64,000 nucleotides of DNA from Rhodanobacter fulvus Jip2 (lineage in GTDB: Bacteria > Pseudomonadota > Gammaproteobacteria > Xanthomonadales > Rhodanobacteraceae): contig NZ_AJXU01000051.1 in assembly GCF_000264315.1 (NCBI RefSeq), positions 52,914 to 116,913 on the forward strand, given 5' to 3'. The notes under the pieces were generated by a model. That model saw nothing but the letters and a program-made list of their open reading frames with translations. It had not been told where the DNA came from and searched no databases. The position numbers and the translations under genes were made by a program. How positions within the stretch are numbered: the first letter of the stretch is position 1; each line of letters begins with the position of its first letter. Below are positions 23,383-31,855 of this stretch, piece by piece.

Positions 23383-23940
23383 ATGAAGCGGCATTTTGTG
23401 GCGTTACTGGTGATGCTGATCACGGCAAACGCCCCCAGCGCATCCGCGCAGAACAGTGGCGAGATGGCCATCGCGCCCGGTGGTGATCCGACCTTCTACG
23501 TGATGAACGGTGGCACGCCAGAGCCTTTCGGCGATCGCATCGTCGAGTGCAGGAACAGCTGCGCGCAAAAGCGCGTTTTGGTCACGGCAAATAGCGCGAG
23601 CGAGCCGAAACAGATGTTGGGCCACTTCTCGGGATTGAAGCTGGCTGTCGACGGGGAGGCCCTGTTTTTCGAGTCCGAGGCGTGGGCCACATCAAACGCC
23701 GTGCACGCCGTCGACCTTGCTACCGGACAGCAGCGCTACGTGACAGACGGCAGCATTGCGTGCGTGATCGGAACCGGGCGGTTTCAGGGTGCCTTGCTGG
23801 TCGCCAAGCGCAAGCACTTCGTCCAAGGCGGCAGCTACAACCCCCTGTATCTGTTCGACGCCAACGGAAAGGAGCTCGGGCTGGCCGCACTGGATGTCGA
23901 CGAAGCGCCTAAGTTCTGTGGCTCTGGCGAGCTGCAATGA
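23383..23940 (+). CDS. secreted hypothetical protein, probable moron
   Basis: ATG 23383 with AAGGA upstream gives 185 aa. The N-terminus MKRHFVALLVMLITANAPSA ends in a Sec signal with likely cleavage after ASA-Q. The mature part is beta-rich and contains a repeat-like WD/propeller flavour (VHAVDLATGQQRYVTDG; NPLYLFDANGKELGLAALDV) with cysteines at about residues 58, 62 and 184. It follows the repressor, has its own terminator and is unrelated to phage growth, so a lysogenic-conversion gene is likely. No family is recognised. Confidence 0.7.
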   Translation: MKRHFVALLVMLITANAPSASAQNSGEMAIAPGGDPTFYVMNGGTPEPFGDRIVECRNSCAQKRVLVTANSASEPKQMLGHFSGLKLAVDGEALFFESEAWATSNAVHAVDLATGQQRYVTDGSIACVIGTGRFQGALLVAKRKHFVQGGSYNPLYLFDANGKELGLAALDVDEAPKFCGSGELQ

Positions 23941-23979
23941 TCGACGTCGGCAGTTAGGCGGCACTCCCTGCCCTGCACC

Positions 23980-24004
23980 AAGCCCGCTCCGGCGGGCTTT
24001 TTTG
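23980..24004 (+). terminator. intrinsic terminator after moron gene
   Basis: AAGCCCGC, loop TCCG, GCGGGCTT then six T on the plus strand. It isolates the moron from the downstream operon. Confidence 0.85.
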
Positions 24005-24042
24005 TGCCTGTCGTTGCAGCGCACAATCGAAAGTTGAAAAAT

Positions 24043-24084
24043 ATTACCTTTTAGTATTGACACGGTATTACTGTCTGGTAATCT
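24043..24084 (+). promoter_or_regulatory. repressor-controlled promoter of the rightward operon
   Basis: TTGACA (24057-24062) and TAATCT (24079-24084) are separated by 16 nt, with two copies of the immunity operator: ATTACC-N4-AGTAT at 24043-24057 and a perfect ATTAC-N6-GTAAT at 24067-24082. Base by base it is close to the cro promoter. Confidence 0.75.
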
Positions 24085-24115
24085 CTCCCCCAAGCCAACC
24101 GGCCAGGGAGACGAC

Positions 24116-24310
24116 ATGTACATCCTCACGCAGAACGACCGCACCGCCGTGCCACGCGCCTACCGCATCGACGGTGGTTTGGAAATCTGGCTCGAACTGG
24201 TTCCCGGCACGAAGCTCGCGATGGAGCCCTCTGAGGTTCAGCTGATCATCGCCGAGCTGAAACGCGAAGTCGCGGCGGTTGAGGCGATGGCGCGGGGAGT
24301 CAGCGCATGA
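24116..24310 (+). CDS. hypothetical phage protein
   Basis: First gene of the rightward operon; 64 aa from ATG 24116 with GGGAG ahead. The N-terminal strand-rich part (YILTQNDRTAVPRAYRIDGG) leads to a helix LIIAELKREVAAVEAMARGV. No family is recognised. The stop overlaps the next start. Confidence 0.65.
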   Translation: MYILTQNDRTAVPRAYRIDGGLEIWLELVPGTKLAMEPSEVQLIIAELKREVAAVEAMARGVSA

Positions 24311-24660
24311 GCGCCGAGCAACCCCTCACCTTCGCCGAGCGCCGCCGCGCGATCGAGGAGTACCAGTCCCTCTCCTGGTCCGACGACTGGCAGGGCGCTC
24401 CGGTCAACGCCGGCGAGCAAGCCGAACTGGCCAAGCCCTACGTCGGCCCGTTCGTCACGGCCTACCTCAACGCGCTGTCGCACGCCGAGCGTGAGGCATT
24501 GCGCGCAGCTGGTGAGCCGGTCGAGTTGACGACGTGGGAGCTGATCAAGGCCGAGGCTCGCGAGAACGAGGCGGCGTTCCTTGGTGGCGCGCTGGTGTGG
24601 CTCGTGCTGCTGGGCGTCGGGCTGGTAGGGCTCGCAGTGAAATGGGGGTGGATCCAGTGA
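24307..24660 (+). CDS. hypothetical membrane protein
   Basis: The 117-aa protein (ATG 24307, ATGA overlap) is soluble for about 90 residues (PLTFAERRRAIEEYQSLSW) and ends with a single transmembrane helix (GGALVWLVLLGVGLVGLAVK). A C-terminal tail anchor on a phage early protein suggests interference with the host envelope or superinfection, but this is speculation. Confidence 0.6.
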   Translation: MSAEQPLTFAERRRAIEEYQSLSWSDDWQGAPVNAGEQAELAKPYVGPFVTAYLNALSHAEREALRAAGEPVELTTWELIKAEARENEAAFLGGALVWLVLLGVGLVGLAVKWGWIQ

Positions 24661-25031
24661 TTCGCTCCGAATACCTCACCCAGCGCCACCTGGCCCGCGT
24701 TGCCCGTCGCTCACTCGCCCTGCTCCCGCCACCACCCTGCTCCACGTGGCAGGACAAGGATCGCGCGCAGGAATGGGTCCGCGTCTGCGTCGGCCGGCTT
24801 CCGGAGCGGCAATACAGCAAGCCCTTCAACCCCATCGACGCGCAGACGCGCCTAAGCCTCTACCGCCAATTCCCGCAATGGGGCGTTCGCCGCGTGCAGT
24901 TGCGCGAGCGCCGCCGGGCTGCCGCGGTGCGCGAACGGATAACCGCGATCGTCTCGCATCTCGGCCCGTCCATCGTCGCGCAGAACATCGCGGCGCAGGA
25001 AGCGCGTCGCGTCGCCGGAGCGCACGCCTGA
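24657..25031 (+). CDS. hypothetical phage protein, basic
   Basis: GTG 24657 overlaps the previous stop (GTGA), giving 124 aa. It is Arg-rich (RHLARVARRSLALLPPPPC; RRVQLRERRRAAAVRERI). No family is recognised. A TGATG overlap joins it to the next gene. Confidence 0.55.
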   Translation: MIRSEYLTQRHLARVARRSLALLPPPPCSTWQDKDRAQEWVRVCVGRLPERQYSKPFNPIDAQTRLSLYRQFPQWGVRRVQLRERRRAAAVRERITAIVSHLGPSIVAQNIAAQEARRVAGAHA

Positions 25032-25192
25032 TGTGCACCCTCGTCCTCGATGACGCCTACATCGCCGAACTGATGGCCATTGCCGATCAGCGGGCACCCC
25101 TTTCACCGCTGGCCGCCGCACCGGTCCTACCGCCGGTAGCTCAACCCCTGGAGCGCGCGGCGGCCGGCACTTCTTCGGAGCCGTCCACATGA
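25031..25192 (+). CDS. 53-aa hypothetical phage protein
   Basis: ATG 25031 overlaps the previous stop by one base. The peptide MCTLVLDDAYIAELMAIADQ has a helical start and a Pro/Ala-rich end. Its stop overlaps the next ATG. Coupling is the main evidence. Confidence 0.5.
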   Translation: MCTLVLDDAYIAELMAIADQRAPLSPLAAAPVLPPVAQPLERAAAGTSSEPST

Positions 25193-25392
25193 TTGCTTTC
25201 GACCACCAACCGCTCGCGGTCCACATGATCCAGCGCGTCACGCACAGCCGGCCCGCCGTGACCATCACGGCACCGATGCCCGAACAGCTTGGCGCGGCCT
25301 TCGATGTAGTCAGCGAGGCAAACCGGCAGGCCTACATCGAGCAAAGCGCGAAGACGCGCGACGGCGTTGTTGCCGAGTTCGAGCGCACGTAA
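25189..25392 (+). CDS. hypothetical phage protein
   Basis: The 67-aa product (ATGA overlap) begins MIAFDHQPLAVHMIQRVTHS and ends in an acidic helix YIEQSAKTRDGVVAEFERT. No family is recognised. Confidence 0.55.
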   Translation: MIAFDHQPLAVHMIQRVTHSRPAVTITAPMPEQLGAAFDVVSEANRQAYIEQSAKTRDGVVAEFERT

Positions 25393-25492
25393 CCAGTCAC
25401 CGAGCGAGCCGGGCCGCGTAGGGACGGCTTCATTCCGAGCAGCGACGGATCAGGCGCTGTCGGCTCGCTCATCCCAACTTCAAGGAAACCCC

Positions 25493-26641
25493 ATGAATAC
25501 CCAGAATCTCGCCACCCTTGCACCCGAAGCCCGCGCCGCCCAGCTGCTCAGCTTCGACGAAACGAAGGCCGAGCTCACCGCTCTGGCGAAATCCTCCGAG
25601 CGGATCACGCAGATCAGCAACAAAGCCGGTCGCGAGGAATGCCACTCGTCACTGATGCTGCTGAAGAGCCGCCGTATCGACATCGAAAAACGCGGCAAGG
25701 AAGCGCGCGACGACGCCAACAAGTTCGCGAAGGCTGTCATCGCGAAAGAGAAGGAGTTGATCGGCTTCATCGCTCCCGAGGAGGAGCGTCTGCAGATCCT
25801 GCGCGACCAGTGGGACACGGCGATCGAAGCGGCACGGCTGGAGAAGCTGGAAGCCGAACGCCTGCGCGTCGAGGCGATCCAGAAGAAGATCCAGGCCATC
25901 CGCGATGTGCCGGCCTCGCTGGTCGGCAAGCCGTCCGTGATCATCGCCGGCCAGCTGGCCAACCTGAAGGCGACCGTGCTGGACGAGGCCGAGCTGGGCG
26001 CCGACTACCTCACGGCTACCGATGCCCTGGCCGCGGCCGTGGCGCGCGTGCAGGACCTGCTGGCGGCGCAGAAGGAGGCCGAGGCCGAGCAGGCGAAGAT
26101 CAAGGCGGAGCGCGAGGAACTGGAGCGCGTGCGCGCCGAGAACGAGCGGCTGCAGCGTGAGGCCGCCGAGCGCGCCGCGGCTGATCGGGCGGAAGCGGAT
26201 CGCAAGGCGCAGGCCGAGCGGGATCGGGTTGCGGCCGAGGAAGCGGCAGCGCGTGCCGCCGAGCAGGCCGAACAGGAACGGCTGGCCGCCATCGAGCGCG
26301 GGAAGGCGATGGAAGCGGCAGCGGCCGAACGTGACCGGCTGGCAGTGGAGCGCCGGGAGCAGGAAGCCGAGATGCAGGCCGAACGCGAGCGCCAGGCCGC
26401 CGAGCAACGGAAGCTTGACGAGCAGGCGGCGCAGCTCAAGCGCGAGCGCGAGGCGGCGGCAGCGAAGGCCGAAGCTGATCGGCTGGCGAACCTTGGGCTG
26501 CGGGAGGCGGCCGAGGCTGTCGTGTCGGCGCGAAGCAATGGCGGCAACGTCGACGCCGCGATTGACGACCTCGCCGCCGCGCTGGCCAACGACGAAGCCG
26601 CGGTCACGCCGGCGCGGGCGAAGCGGGTTGCGCGGGCATGA
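25493..26641 (+). CDS. long coiled-coil phage protein
   Basis: ATG 25493 with AAGGA seven bases upstream gives 382 aa. Residues about 20-200 form a mixed helical domain (LLSFDETKAELTALAKSSER; DVPASLVGKPSVIIAGQLAN) and about 200-340 a continuous charged coiled coil with Ala/Glu/Arg repeats. It precedes the YqaJ-RecT recombination genes by one gene, where similar coiled-coil (DUF1351-like) proteins are found. A structural or accessory recombination role is inferred. Confidence 0.65.
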   Translation: MNTQNLATLAPEARAAQLLSFDETKAELTALAKSSERITQISNKAGREECHSSLMLLKSRRIDIEKRGKEARDDANKFAKAVIAKEKELIGFIAPEEERLQILRDQWDTAIEAARLEKLEAERLRVEAIQKKIQAIRDVPASLVGKPSVIIAGQLANLKATVLDEAELGADYLTATDALAAAVARVQDLLAAQKEAEAEQAKIKAEREELERVRAENERLQREAAERAAADRAEADRKAQAERDRVAAEEAAARAAEQAEQERLAAIERGKAMEAAAAERDRLAVERREQEAEMQAERERQAAEQRKLDEQAAQLKREREAAAAKAEADRLANLGLREAAEAVVSARSNGGNVDAAIDDLAAALANDEAAVTPARAKRVARA

Positions 26642-27582
26642 AATCCAAGACCATCAAAGCCGTTATTCGCGCGAAAGTCGATGCCTGGCTGTCCACGATC
26701 GACGACGAGAGCGTGCGCCAGTTGGCTGCGCAGAACGTCATCGTGACCGGCGGCGCCATCGCCTCAATGCTGCTCAAAGAGGCCGTCAACGACTTCGACG
26801 TGTACTTCCAGACACGTGAGGCGACGCTGGCAGTAGCGAAGTACTACGTGCAGCGCTTCCAGCCCAGCGCACGCGCCGGCATTCCTTGCAATATCTACGT
26901 CGACGACGCTTCGCCCGATCGGATTCGGATCGTGGTCAAGTCTGCCGGTATCGCCAGCGAGTACGGCACCAGCAAGCCCTACGAATACTTCGAATCGCGA
27001 CCGGAGGGCGAGTCGAGCCAGTACGTCGCCGAGATCATGGACAACGCAGGCGATGTGCAGGAAGCCTACGAAGAGACGAAGCAGGCAGCGACCGGCGACA
27101 CCGCGGACGCGAGGCCTCCGTATCGGCCGGTGTTCCTTTCGACCAATGCGATCACGCTGAGCGACCGGGTGCAGATCGTGCTGCGGTTCTTCGGTGAACC
27201 CGACGCGATTCACGAGAACTACGACTTCATCCATTGCACGAACTACTGGACCAGCTGGGACAACGCCCTGGTCTTGCGCCCGGCCGCGCTCGAGGCGCTG
27301 CTAGCGCGCGAGCTGATCTACGTCGGAAGCCGGTATCCGGTCTGCTCAGTGATTCGCCTGCGGAAATTCATCAAGCGCGGCTGGACGATCAATGCCGGCC
27401 AGATTCTGAAAGCGGTGATGCAGATCTCCGCGCTCGACCTGACGAACATCGAGGTGCTGCAGGACCAGCTCACCGGCGTCGACTGCGCCTACTTCTGCGA
27501 GGTCATCGCCAAGTTGAAGGAGAGCGACCCGACGAAGGTCAACACCGCCTATCTGATCGAAATCATCGACAGGATGTTTTGA
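26638..27582 (+). CDS. nucleotidyltransferase-fold phage protein
   Basis: The 314-aa protein (ATGA overlap) shows the polymerase-beta nucleotidyltransferase signature: IVTGGAIASMLL with G38-G39, then NDFDVYF with D52 and D54. A third acid needed for catalysis may be among residues 88-97 (DDASPDRIRI). The C-terminal half is helical (SRYPVCSVIRLRKFIKRGWT). Such proteins transfer nucleotides to RNA, protein or small molecules; the substrate here is unknown. It lies in the recombination operon before YqaJ and RecT. Confidence 0.7.
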   Translation: MKSKTIKAVIRAKVDAWLSTIDDESVRQLAAQNVIVTGGAIASMLLKEAVNDFDVYFQTREATLAVAKYYVQRFQPSARAGIPCNIYVDDASPDRIRIVVKSAGIASEYGTSKPYEYFESRPEGESSQYVAEIMDNAGDVQEAYEETKQAATGDTADARPPYRPVFLSTNAITLSDRVQIVLRFFGEPDAIHENYDFIHCTNYWTSWDNALVLRPAALEALLARELIYVGSRYPVCSVIRLRKFIKRGWTINAGQILKAVMQISALDLTNIEVLQDQLTGVDCAYFCEVIAKLKESDPTKVNTAYLIEIIDRMF

Positions 27583-27583
27583 G

Positions 27584-28420
27584 ATGAGCGCGCAACTTCA
27601 GCCCCTCAGCCCGACCCGCGGCTACATCGGCGGCGGCAACATCGCCGGCATCCTCGGCCTGTCGCCGTTCAAGTCGCCGCTGGACGAGTACCTGACGATC
27701 ACCGGCGACGAGGCCGAAATCTCCGACGCGCAGCGCGAGTTCTTCGACGACCGCCGCGACCTGGAGCCGTGGGCGGCGAAGAAGTTTACGCGCCGCACCG
27801 GCCTGGCCATCGTGCGCACGAATGAGCGCTACGACGACCCTCAGTTTCCGTGGGCAAAAGCGGAAATCGACTTCGAGCCGGAAGGCGACTGCAACGGCGA
27901 GACGAAGACTGTGCATCCCAACGCGGTCAGCGCGTGGGGCGATCCCGATGCCGGCGACGAGCCGCCGCTGTACGTCACGGCGCAGGCGATGTGGGGGCTT
28001 GGTGTCACCGACCGCCAGCTCTGCTACGTGCAAGCCCTGATCGGCTTCGACGACCAGCGCATTTACCGCGTGGAACGCGATGATGAGCTGATCGCCGAGA
28101 TCCGCAGGCAGGCGCACGACTTCTGGCGCTTCCACGTCATCCCGCGACGCCCGCCTCCGCCGACCAACGTCGACGACCTTCTGCGCCTGTACCCGCGCAG
28201 CACCGGCCGTGACGTCGAGGCCGACACCGACATCCGCGACACGCTCGAAGCCCTCTGCGCCGAGCGCCAGGCGTTGAAGCTGCACACCGCGCGCAAGGAA
28301 GTCCACGAGTACGCCATCAAGGCATTCATGCGCGACGCCACCACCCTGACCGTCCACGGCCAATCCGTCGCTACGTGGAAGCAACGCGCCGACGGCGTCC
28401 GCACCTTTCGAATTCGATAA
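27584..28420 (+). CDS. YqaJ-type viral recombinase exonuclease
   Basis: The 278-aa protein has the lambda-exonuclease-like YqaJ core: GGNIAGILGLSPFKSPLDEY near the start, E61 in DLEPWAAKKF, D96 in AEIDFEPEG, and E106-x-K108 in GETKTV. It would resect double-stranded ends to give single strands for RecT. The gene is followed by recT, the standard pair. Confidence 0.88.
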   Translation: MSAQLQPLSPTRGYIGGGNIAGILGLSPFKSPLDEYLTITGDEAEISDAQREFFDDRRDLEPWAAKKFTRRTGLAIVRTNERYDDPQFPWAKAEIDFEPEGDCNGETKTVHPNAVSAWGDPDAGDEPPLYVTAQAMWGLGVTDRQLCYVQALIGFDDQRIYRVERDDELIAEIRRQAHDFWRFHVIPRRPPPPTNVDDLLRLYPRSTGRDVEADTDIRDTLEALCAERQALKLHTARKEVHEYAIKAFMRDATTLTVHGQSVATWKQRADGVRTFRIR

Positions 28421-28439
28421 CCCCAGGAGCAACACCAAC

Positions 28440-29495
28440 ATGGCACAGACACTCAAGCAAGCCGTACAAGGCCAGTCCACCGGCACCGCCGTCGCCACCA
28501 ATGACGCCGGCCACAAGACCCTCGCCCACCTGCTGACCGATCCGAAGATCAAGGCACAGATGGCGCTGGCCCTGCCGAAGCACATGACGGCCGACCGGCT
28601 GGCGCGCATCGCGCTCACCGAGATCCGCAAGAACCCGAAGCTGGCGCAGTGCGATCAGACGTCGTTCCTCGGCGCGATCATGCAGCTGGCGGCGCTGGGC
28701 CTTGAGCCGGGTGGCGCGCTGGGTCACGCCTACCTGATCCCTTTCGACAAGCGCGGCAAGCTGGCTGGTGGTCAGTGGGGCGTGGTCGGCACTGAGGTGC
28801 AGCTGATCCTCGGCTATCGCGGCATGCTCGACCTGGCCCGCCGCTCCGGCCAGATCCTGAGTCTGGAAGCGCGCGCCGTGTATGCCGCCGATCACTTCGA
28901 GGTCGAGCTTGGTCTGGATTCCAAGATCGTGCACCGCCCGAACTGGACGGCCGCCGACCGCGGCGAGCTGACTTTCGTGTATGCCGTGGCCAAGCTGAAA
29001 GACGGCGGTGTGCAGTTCGACGTGATGAGCCGCGCCGACATCGAGCGCGTGCGCAATGAGAGCCAGGGTTTCAAGGCCGCAGTCTCCGCCGCCGAGAAGC
29101 ACAAGAAGGACCCCACGTCGACCTGGCACGACCACTTCGAGCCGATGGCGCTGAAGACCGTCATCCGTCGCCTGTTCAAGTACCTGCCCGTGTCGATCGA
29201 GATTCAGCGCGCGGTCGGCCTGGACGAACAAGCTGATGCCGGCCTGTCGCAGCACAACGCCATGGTGATCGACGGCGATTACCGCGTCGAAGCGCACGAC
29301 GAGCCGGCCAGCGGCGCGCCCAACAACGCCCCCGCCATCACCGCCCAGGAAGTCCACGACGCTATCGCCGCCGCGACCACGCGCAAGGACCTGGACGACG
29401 CCTTCGACCTCGTGAAGCAGCTGCACATCGACTACCACGCGGACATGACGGACCTCTACAACCAGCGCGCGCTCGACATCGTCGGCGGCGAGTAA
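28440..29495 (+). CDS. recT: RecT single-strand annealing protein
   Basis: The 351-aa protein carries the RecT domain in residues about 20-240: KNPKLAQCDQTSFLGAIMQL, LEPGGALGHAYLIPF and VQLILGYRGMLDLARRSGQI. It anneals single-stranded DNA made by the upstream exonuclease. The C-terminal part (about 245-351) is less conserved and acidic. Confidence 0.93.
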   Translation: MAQTLKQAVQGQSTGTAVATNDAGHKTLAHLLTDPKIKAQMALALPKHMTADRLARIALTEIRKNPKLAQCDQTSFLGAIMQLAALGLEPGGALGHAYLIPFDKRGKLAGGQWGVVGTEVQLILGYRGMLDLARRSGQILSLEARAVYAADHFEVELGLDSKIVHRPNWTAADRGELTFVYAVAKLKDGGVQFDVMSRADIERVRNESQGFKAAVSAAEKHKKDPTSTWHDHFEPMALKTVIRRLFKYLPVSIEIQRAVGLDEQADAGLSQHNAMVIDGDYRVEAHDEPASGAPNNAPAITAQEVHDAIAAATTRKDLDDAFDLVKQLHIDYHADMTDLYNQRALDIVGGE

Positions 29496-29664
29496 CCCCT
29501 ATGGCAGTGAATGCGCAGGCTGATGCGCTCATAACCGGGAAGTAGGCCCGAAACGAAAGCGCCAAATGACCTAGATGCCGGAGATCAGCACCGGCCACTG
29601 CCACCCATCCCAACACGCCCGGCCGGCGTAACCGGCCACCCTTTCCCGACTGGAGCAACGCCCC

Positions 29665-30174
29665 ATGTTCAGCCTTCAGAAGCAGCAGACCGCCATCAAC
29701 TCGTTCACGCCACGCATGGAGAAGCATGGCCCGGAGAACGTCCTCGCCGGCACACTCAAATGCGAGACGACCATGCATAACTCCGTGCTCGACCTGTTCG
29801 ACAAGGGCTTCAAGAAACTGCTGTACCGCAAGCCGGCGCCCGGTGAGCAGACCGAGTTGCCGCTGGAGGCCAGCGACGGCCTGACCTCGCGCAAGCTGCC
29901 GCAGTTGAAGCCGCTGGTCTGGGACGAGGATTTCCCGGGCTACAAGATCGAGATCGTGACCGGCCTGGCGCTCGACGAGGCGATCAAGCTGGATGACGTC
30001 GAGCTGTCCGGCTTCGTGTTCGAAGCGCTGGACGGTGGTAGCTGCAAGGTCAAGTTCACGGCCAACTTCAATCAGGACGGCCGCACCAGCGGCAAGCTCT
30101 GCCAGCTGATCCAGGACACGGTGGAGCTGTCGCTGATTCCGCCGAGTCGGGATGAGAAGGACTTGGCGGCATGA
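29665..30174 (+). CDS. conserved hypothetical phage protein
   Basis: The 169-aa product begins MFSLQKQQTAINSFTPRMEK and has KPLVWDEDFPGYKIEIVTGL and CKVKFTANFNQDGRTSGKLC. It is a beta-rich protein found near phage recombination genes, with no function known to me. A GGAGCAACGCCCC leader precedes the ATG. The preceding 170-nt gap holds a GGCCGG/CCGGCC hairpin but no gene. Confidence 0.65.
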   Translation: MFSLQKQQTAINSFTPRMEKHGPENVLAGTLKCETTMHNSVLDLFDKGFKKLLYRKPAPGEQTELPLEASDGLTSRKLPQLKPLVWDEDFPGYKIEIVTGLALDEAIKLDDVELSGFVFEALDGGSCKVKFTANFNQDGRTSGKLCQLIQDTVELSLIPPSRDEKDLAA

Positions 30175-30971
30175 CCCAGAAATTCACCGCCGAGGAAGTG
30201 CGGGAGACTTCGCGGCTCATACGAGATCACGCGCCAAACGAGTACGCCATTGAACTGGATTGCAGCCGCATGCTGGAAGCCTACGCCGACACCCTGAGCA
30301 AGCCAGCCGACAGCGGGCGGGTGGGGGATGTTGAGGCGGCCTATCGGTACATCGCACCCTCGTGGCAGGAAATATCGGCTGCCGAGGGCGACGCGATTGC
30401 TGCGCTCAAGGTTCTGCACCACGCAGGGAGCCTCATCAATGCGCAGCTCCCCGGCACCGCGCAGCTCTGTGCGAAATGGCCGAGCCTCATAGGCACGATC
30501 AAAGCCGCCCTCGCCGCGCAGGGCCAGGGTGAGGCGGTGGCGAAGGTGAGGCACTTCGACTATCGCGGCATCGCTCGCAATGGCTTCTCGCAAGAGGCCC
30601 AAATGCTTGATGGCGCCCCCGTGCTTCCGGATGGGACGCCGCTCTACACCCGCCCCGCACCCGCATCCTCGCCCGCCGGGGTGCCGGATGTGCTGATCCA
30701 TAAGGCGCTGACCATTGCAGCGAATATCAGGACTGCCGATTGGCTGGACGCAGGCGGCACCTTGAACGAACAGGACGCGCTGGCCGACTATCTCGCCGCC
30801 GCCCCGTCCGCGCCCGAGGGTGATATGCCGGAACGCTGCGAAGGTGGTAGCCCGGAGTGTGGCCCGGTCGAGCACCACGACAGCGAGGGCGTGCCGCTGT
30901 GCGCGACCTGCTGGGATGCGCTACTCGCCGACAGCAACGCGACGCCCGAGGGTGATGGGGGTGAGGGGTGA
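30171..30971 (+). CDS. Ead/Ea22-like phage protein
   Basis: The 266-aa product contains the module GAPVLPDGTPLYTRPAP (about residues 149-165), typical of Ead/Ea22-like mosaic proteins of lambdoid phages. The C-terminal part has C-x2-C clusters (ERCEGGSPECG; LCATCWD) that may bind zinc. Its role is unknown; such proteins are usually dispensable accessory factors. Confidence 0.6.
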   Translation: MTQKFTAEEVRETSRLIRDHAPNEYAIELDCSRMLEAYADTLSKPADSGRVGDVEAAYRYIAPSWQEISAAEGDAIAALKVLHHAGSLINAQLPGTAQLCAKWPSLIGTIKAALAAQGQGEAVAKVRHFDYRGIARNGFSQEAQMLDGAPVLPDGTPLYTRPAPASSPAGVPDVLIHKALTIAANIRTADWLDAGGTLNEQDALADYLAAAPSAPEGDMPERCEGGSPECGPVEHHDSEGVPLCATCWDALLADSNATPEGDGGEG

Positions 30972-31168
30972 GCAGCTTCCCCGCCCAGTACGTCGTGCAT
31001 GCGCCATCCGGCCCGGTGGCGTGCTGCGACCACCATGCGCGGATGGTGCGCGGTCTCTACAACTTCCTTGGTGCGCATGTCGGCGTGACAGCCGCCGCCC
31101 CTGGCGACCAGTGCGCGAACTGCGAGAACGAGGCCGCCCAACAGCCCAACCAGCCCAAAGGAGAGTGA
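30968..31168 (+). CDS. small Cys-rich phage protein
   Basis: GTG 30968 overlaps the previous stop (GTGA) and gives 66 aa. It contains CCDHHARM and CANCEN, a C-C-x-H-H and C-x2-C arrangement able to bind zinc. No family is recognised. Confidence 0.5.
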   Translation: MSSFPAQYVVHAPSGPVACCDHHARMVRGLYNFLGAHVGVTAAAPGDQCANCENEAAQQPNQPKGE

Positions 31169-31169
31169 G

Positions 31170-31589
31170 ATGGCCGAGAAAATGACGCTGCTTGGGCGCG
31201 TGGAGGCTGCATTGCCAGTTCTACGCAACATGCTTGGATCGGCCGGTTTGTTGAATGGCCAAGGCATAGCGGACGAACTACTACGTGACGTTCGTGCCCA
31301 CATCGCCCAGCCAGCGCAGGCGGTGGATGCCTTGCAAGATGCCATATTCCAGATCGCCGAACGCTTAGGCGAAGTTCGTGATCCGGACATGGACGACATG
31401 TCATGGCATACACAGCTCATTGCACGGGCGCAGTATTTGGCAAATGCGCAGGCGGTGGATGTGGCGTTGGTTCGGGAGGTGATTGTAGAGCTGCGAGATA
31501 AGGCAGAGGTGCCTGCGCTGATTCGGGCGCAATCGCTTGCCGACAAACTCACCCGCGCCATCGGCAACGCGCAGGCGGAGGGCAACTGA
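31170..31589 (+). CDS. hypothetical helical phage protein
   Basis: The 139-aa product is nearly all helix (VEAALPVLRNMLGSAGLLNG; AVDALQDAIFQIAERLGEVR). An AAGGAGAGTGAG ribosome site precedes the ATG. No family is recognised. Confidence 0.6.
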   Translation: MAEKMTLLGRVEAALPVLRNMLGSAGLLNGQGIADELLRDVRAHIAQPAQAVDALQDAIFQIAERLGEVRDPDMDDMSWHTQLIARAQYLANAQAVDVALVREVIVELRDKAEVPALIRAQSLADKLTRAIGNAQAEGN

Positions 31590-31855
31590 TGCCCCGCCCC
31601 TTCACCCGCAAGCTCCCCGCGCACCACGGCTGCTTCAGCTACGCCCGCATCCCGGGACACGAAACCACGGGCGCACCCGCTGGCGTGACGTACCGCCTGT
31701 TCCGTCGCGACCAGGCCGGCGCACTGCATGCGGAAACCCGCAACTTCCACCCGGGCTGTTCGCGGCACCTCGTCGCCGCCGAGCTGAACGTGGCGCGGCA
31801 TCAGCTGCGGAATACGGTGGATGAGATCGACCTGGCGTTGATGGGGGTGGTGTGA
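31589..31855 (+). CDS. hypothetical phage protein
   Basis: The 88-aa product (TGATG overlap) begins MPRPFTRKLPAHHGCFSYAR and ends in a helix NVARHQLRNTVDEIDLALMG. No family is recognised. Confidence 0.55.
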   Translation: MPRPFTRKLPAHHGCFSYARIPGHETTGAPAGVTYRLFRRDQAGALHAETRNFHPGCSRHLVAAELNVARHQLRNTVDEIDLALMGVV

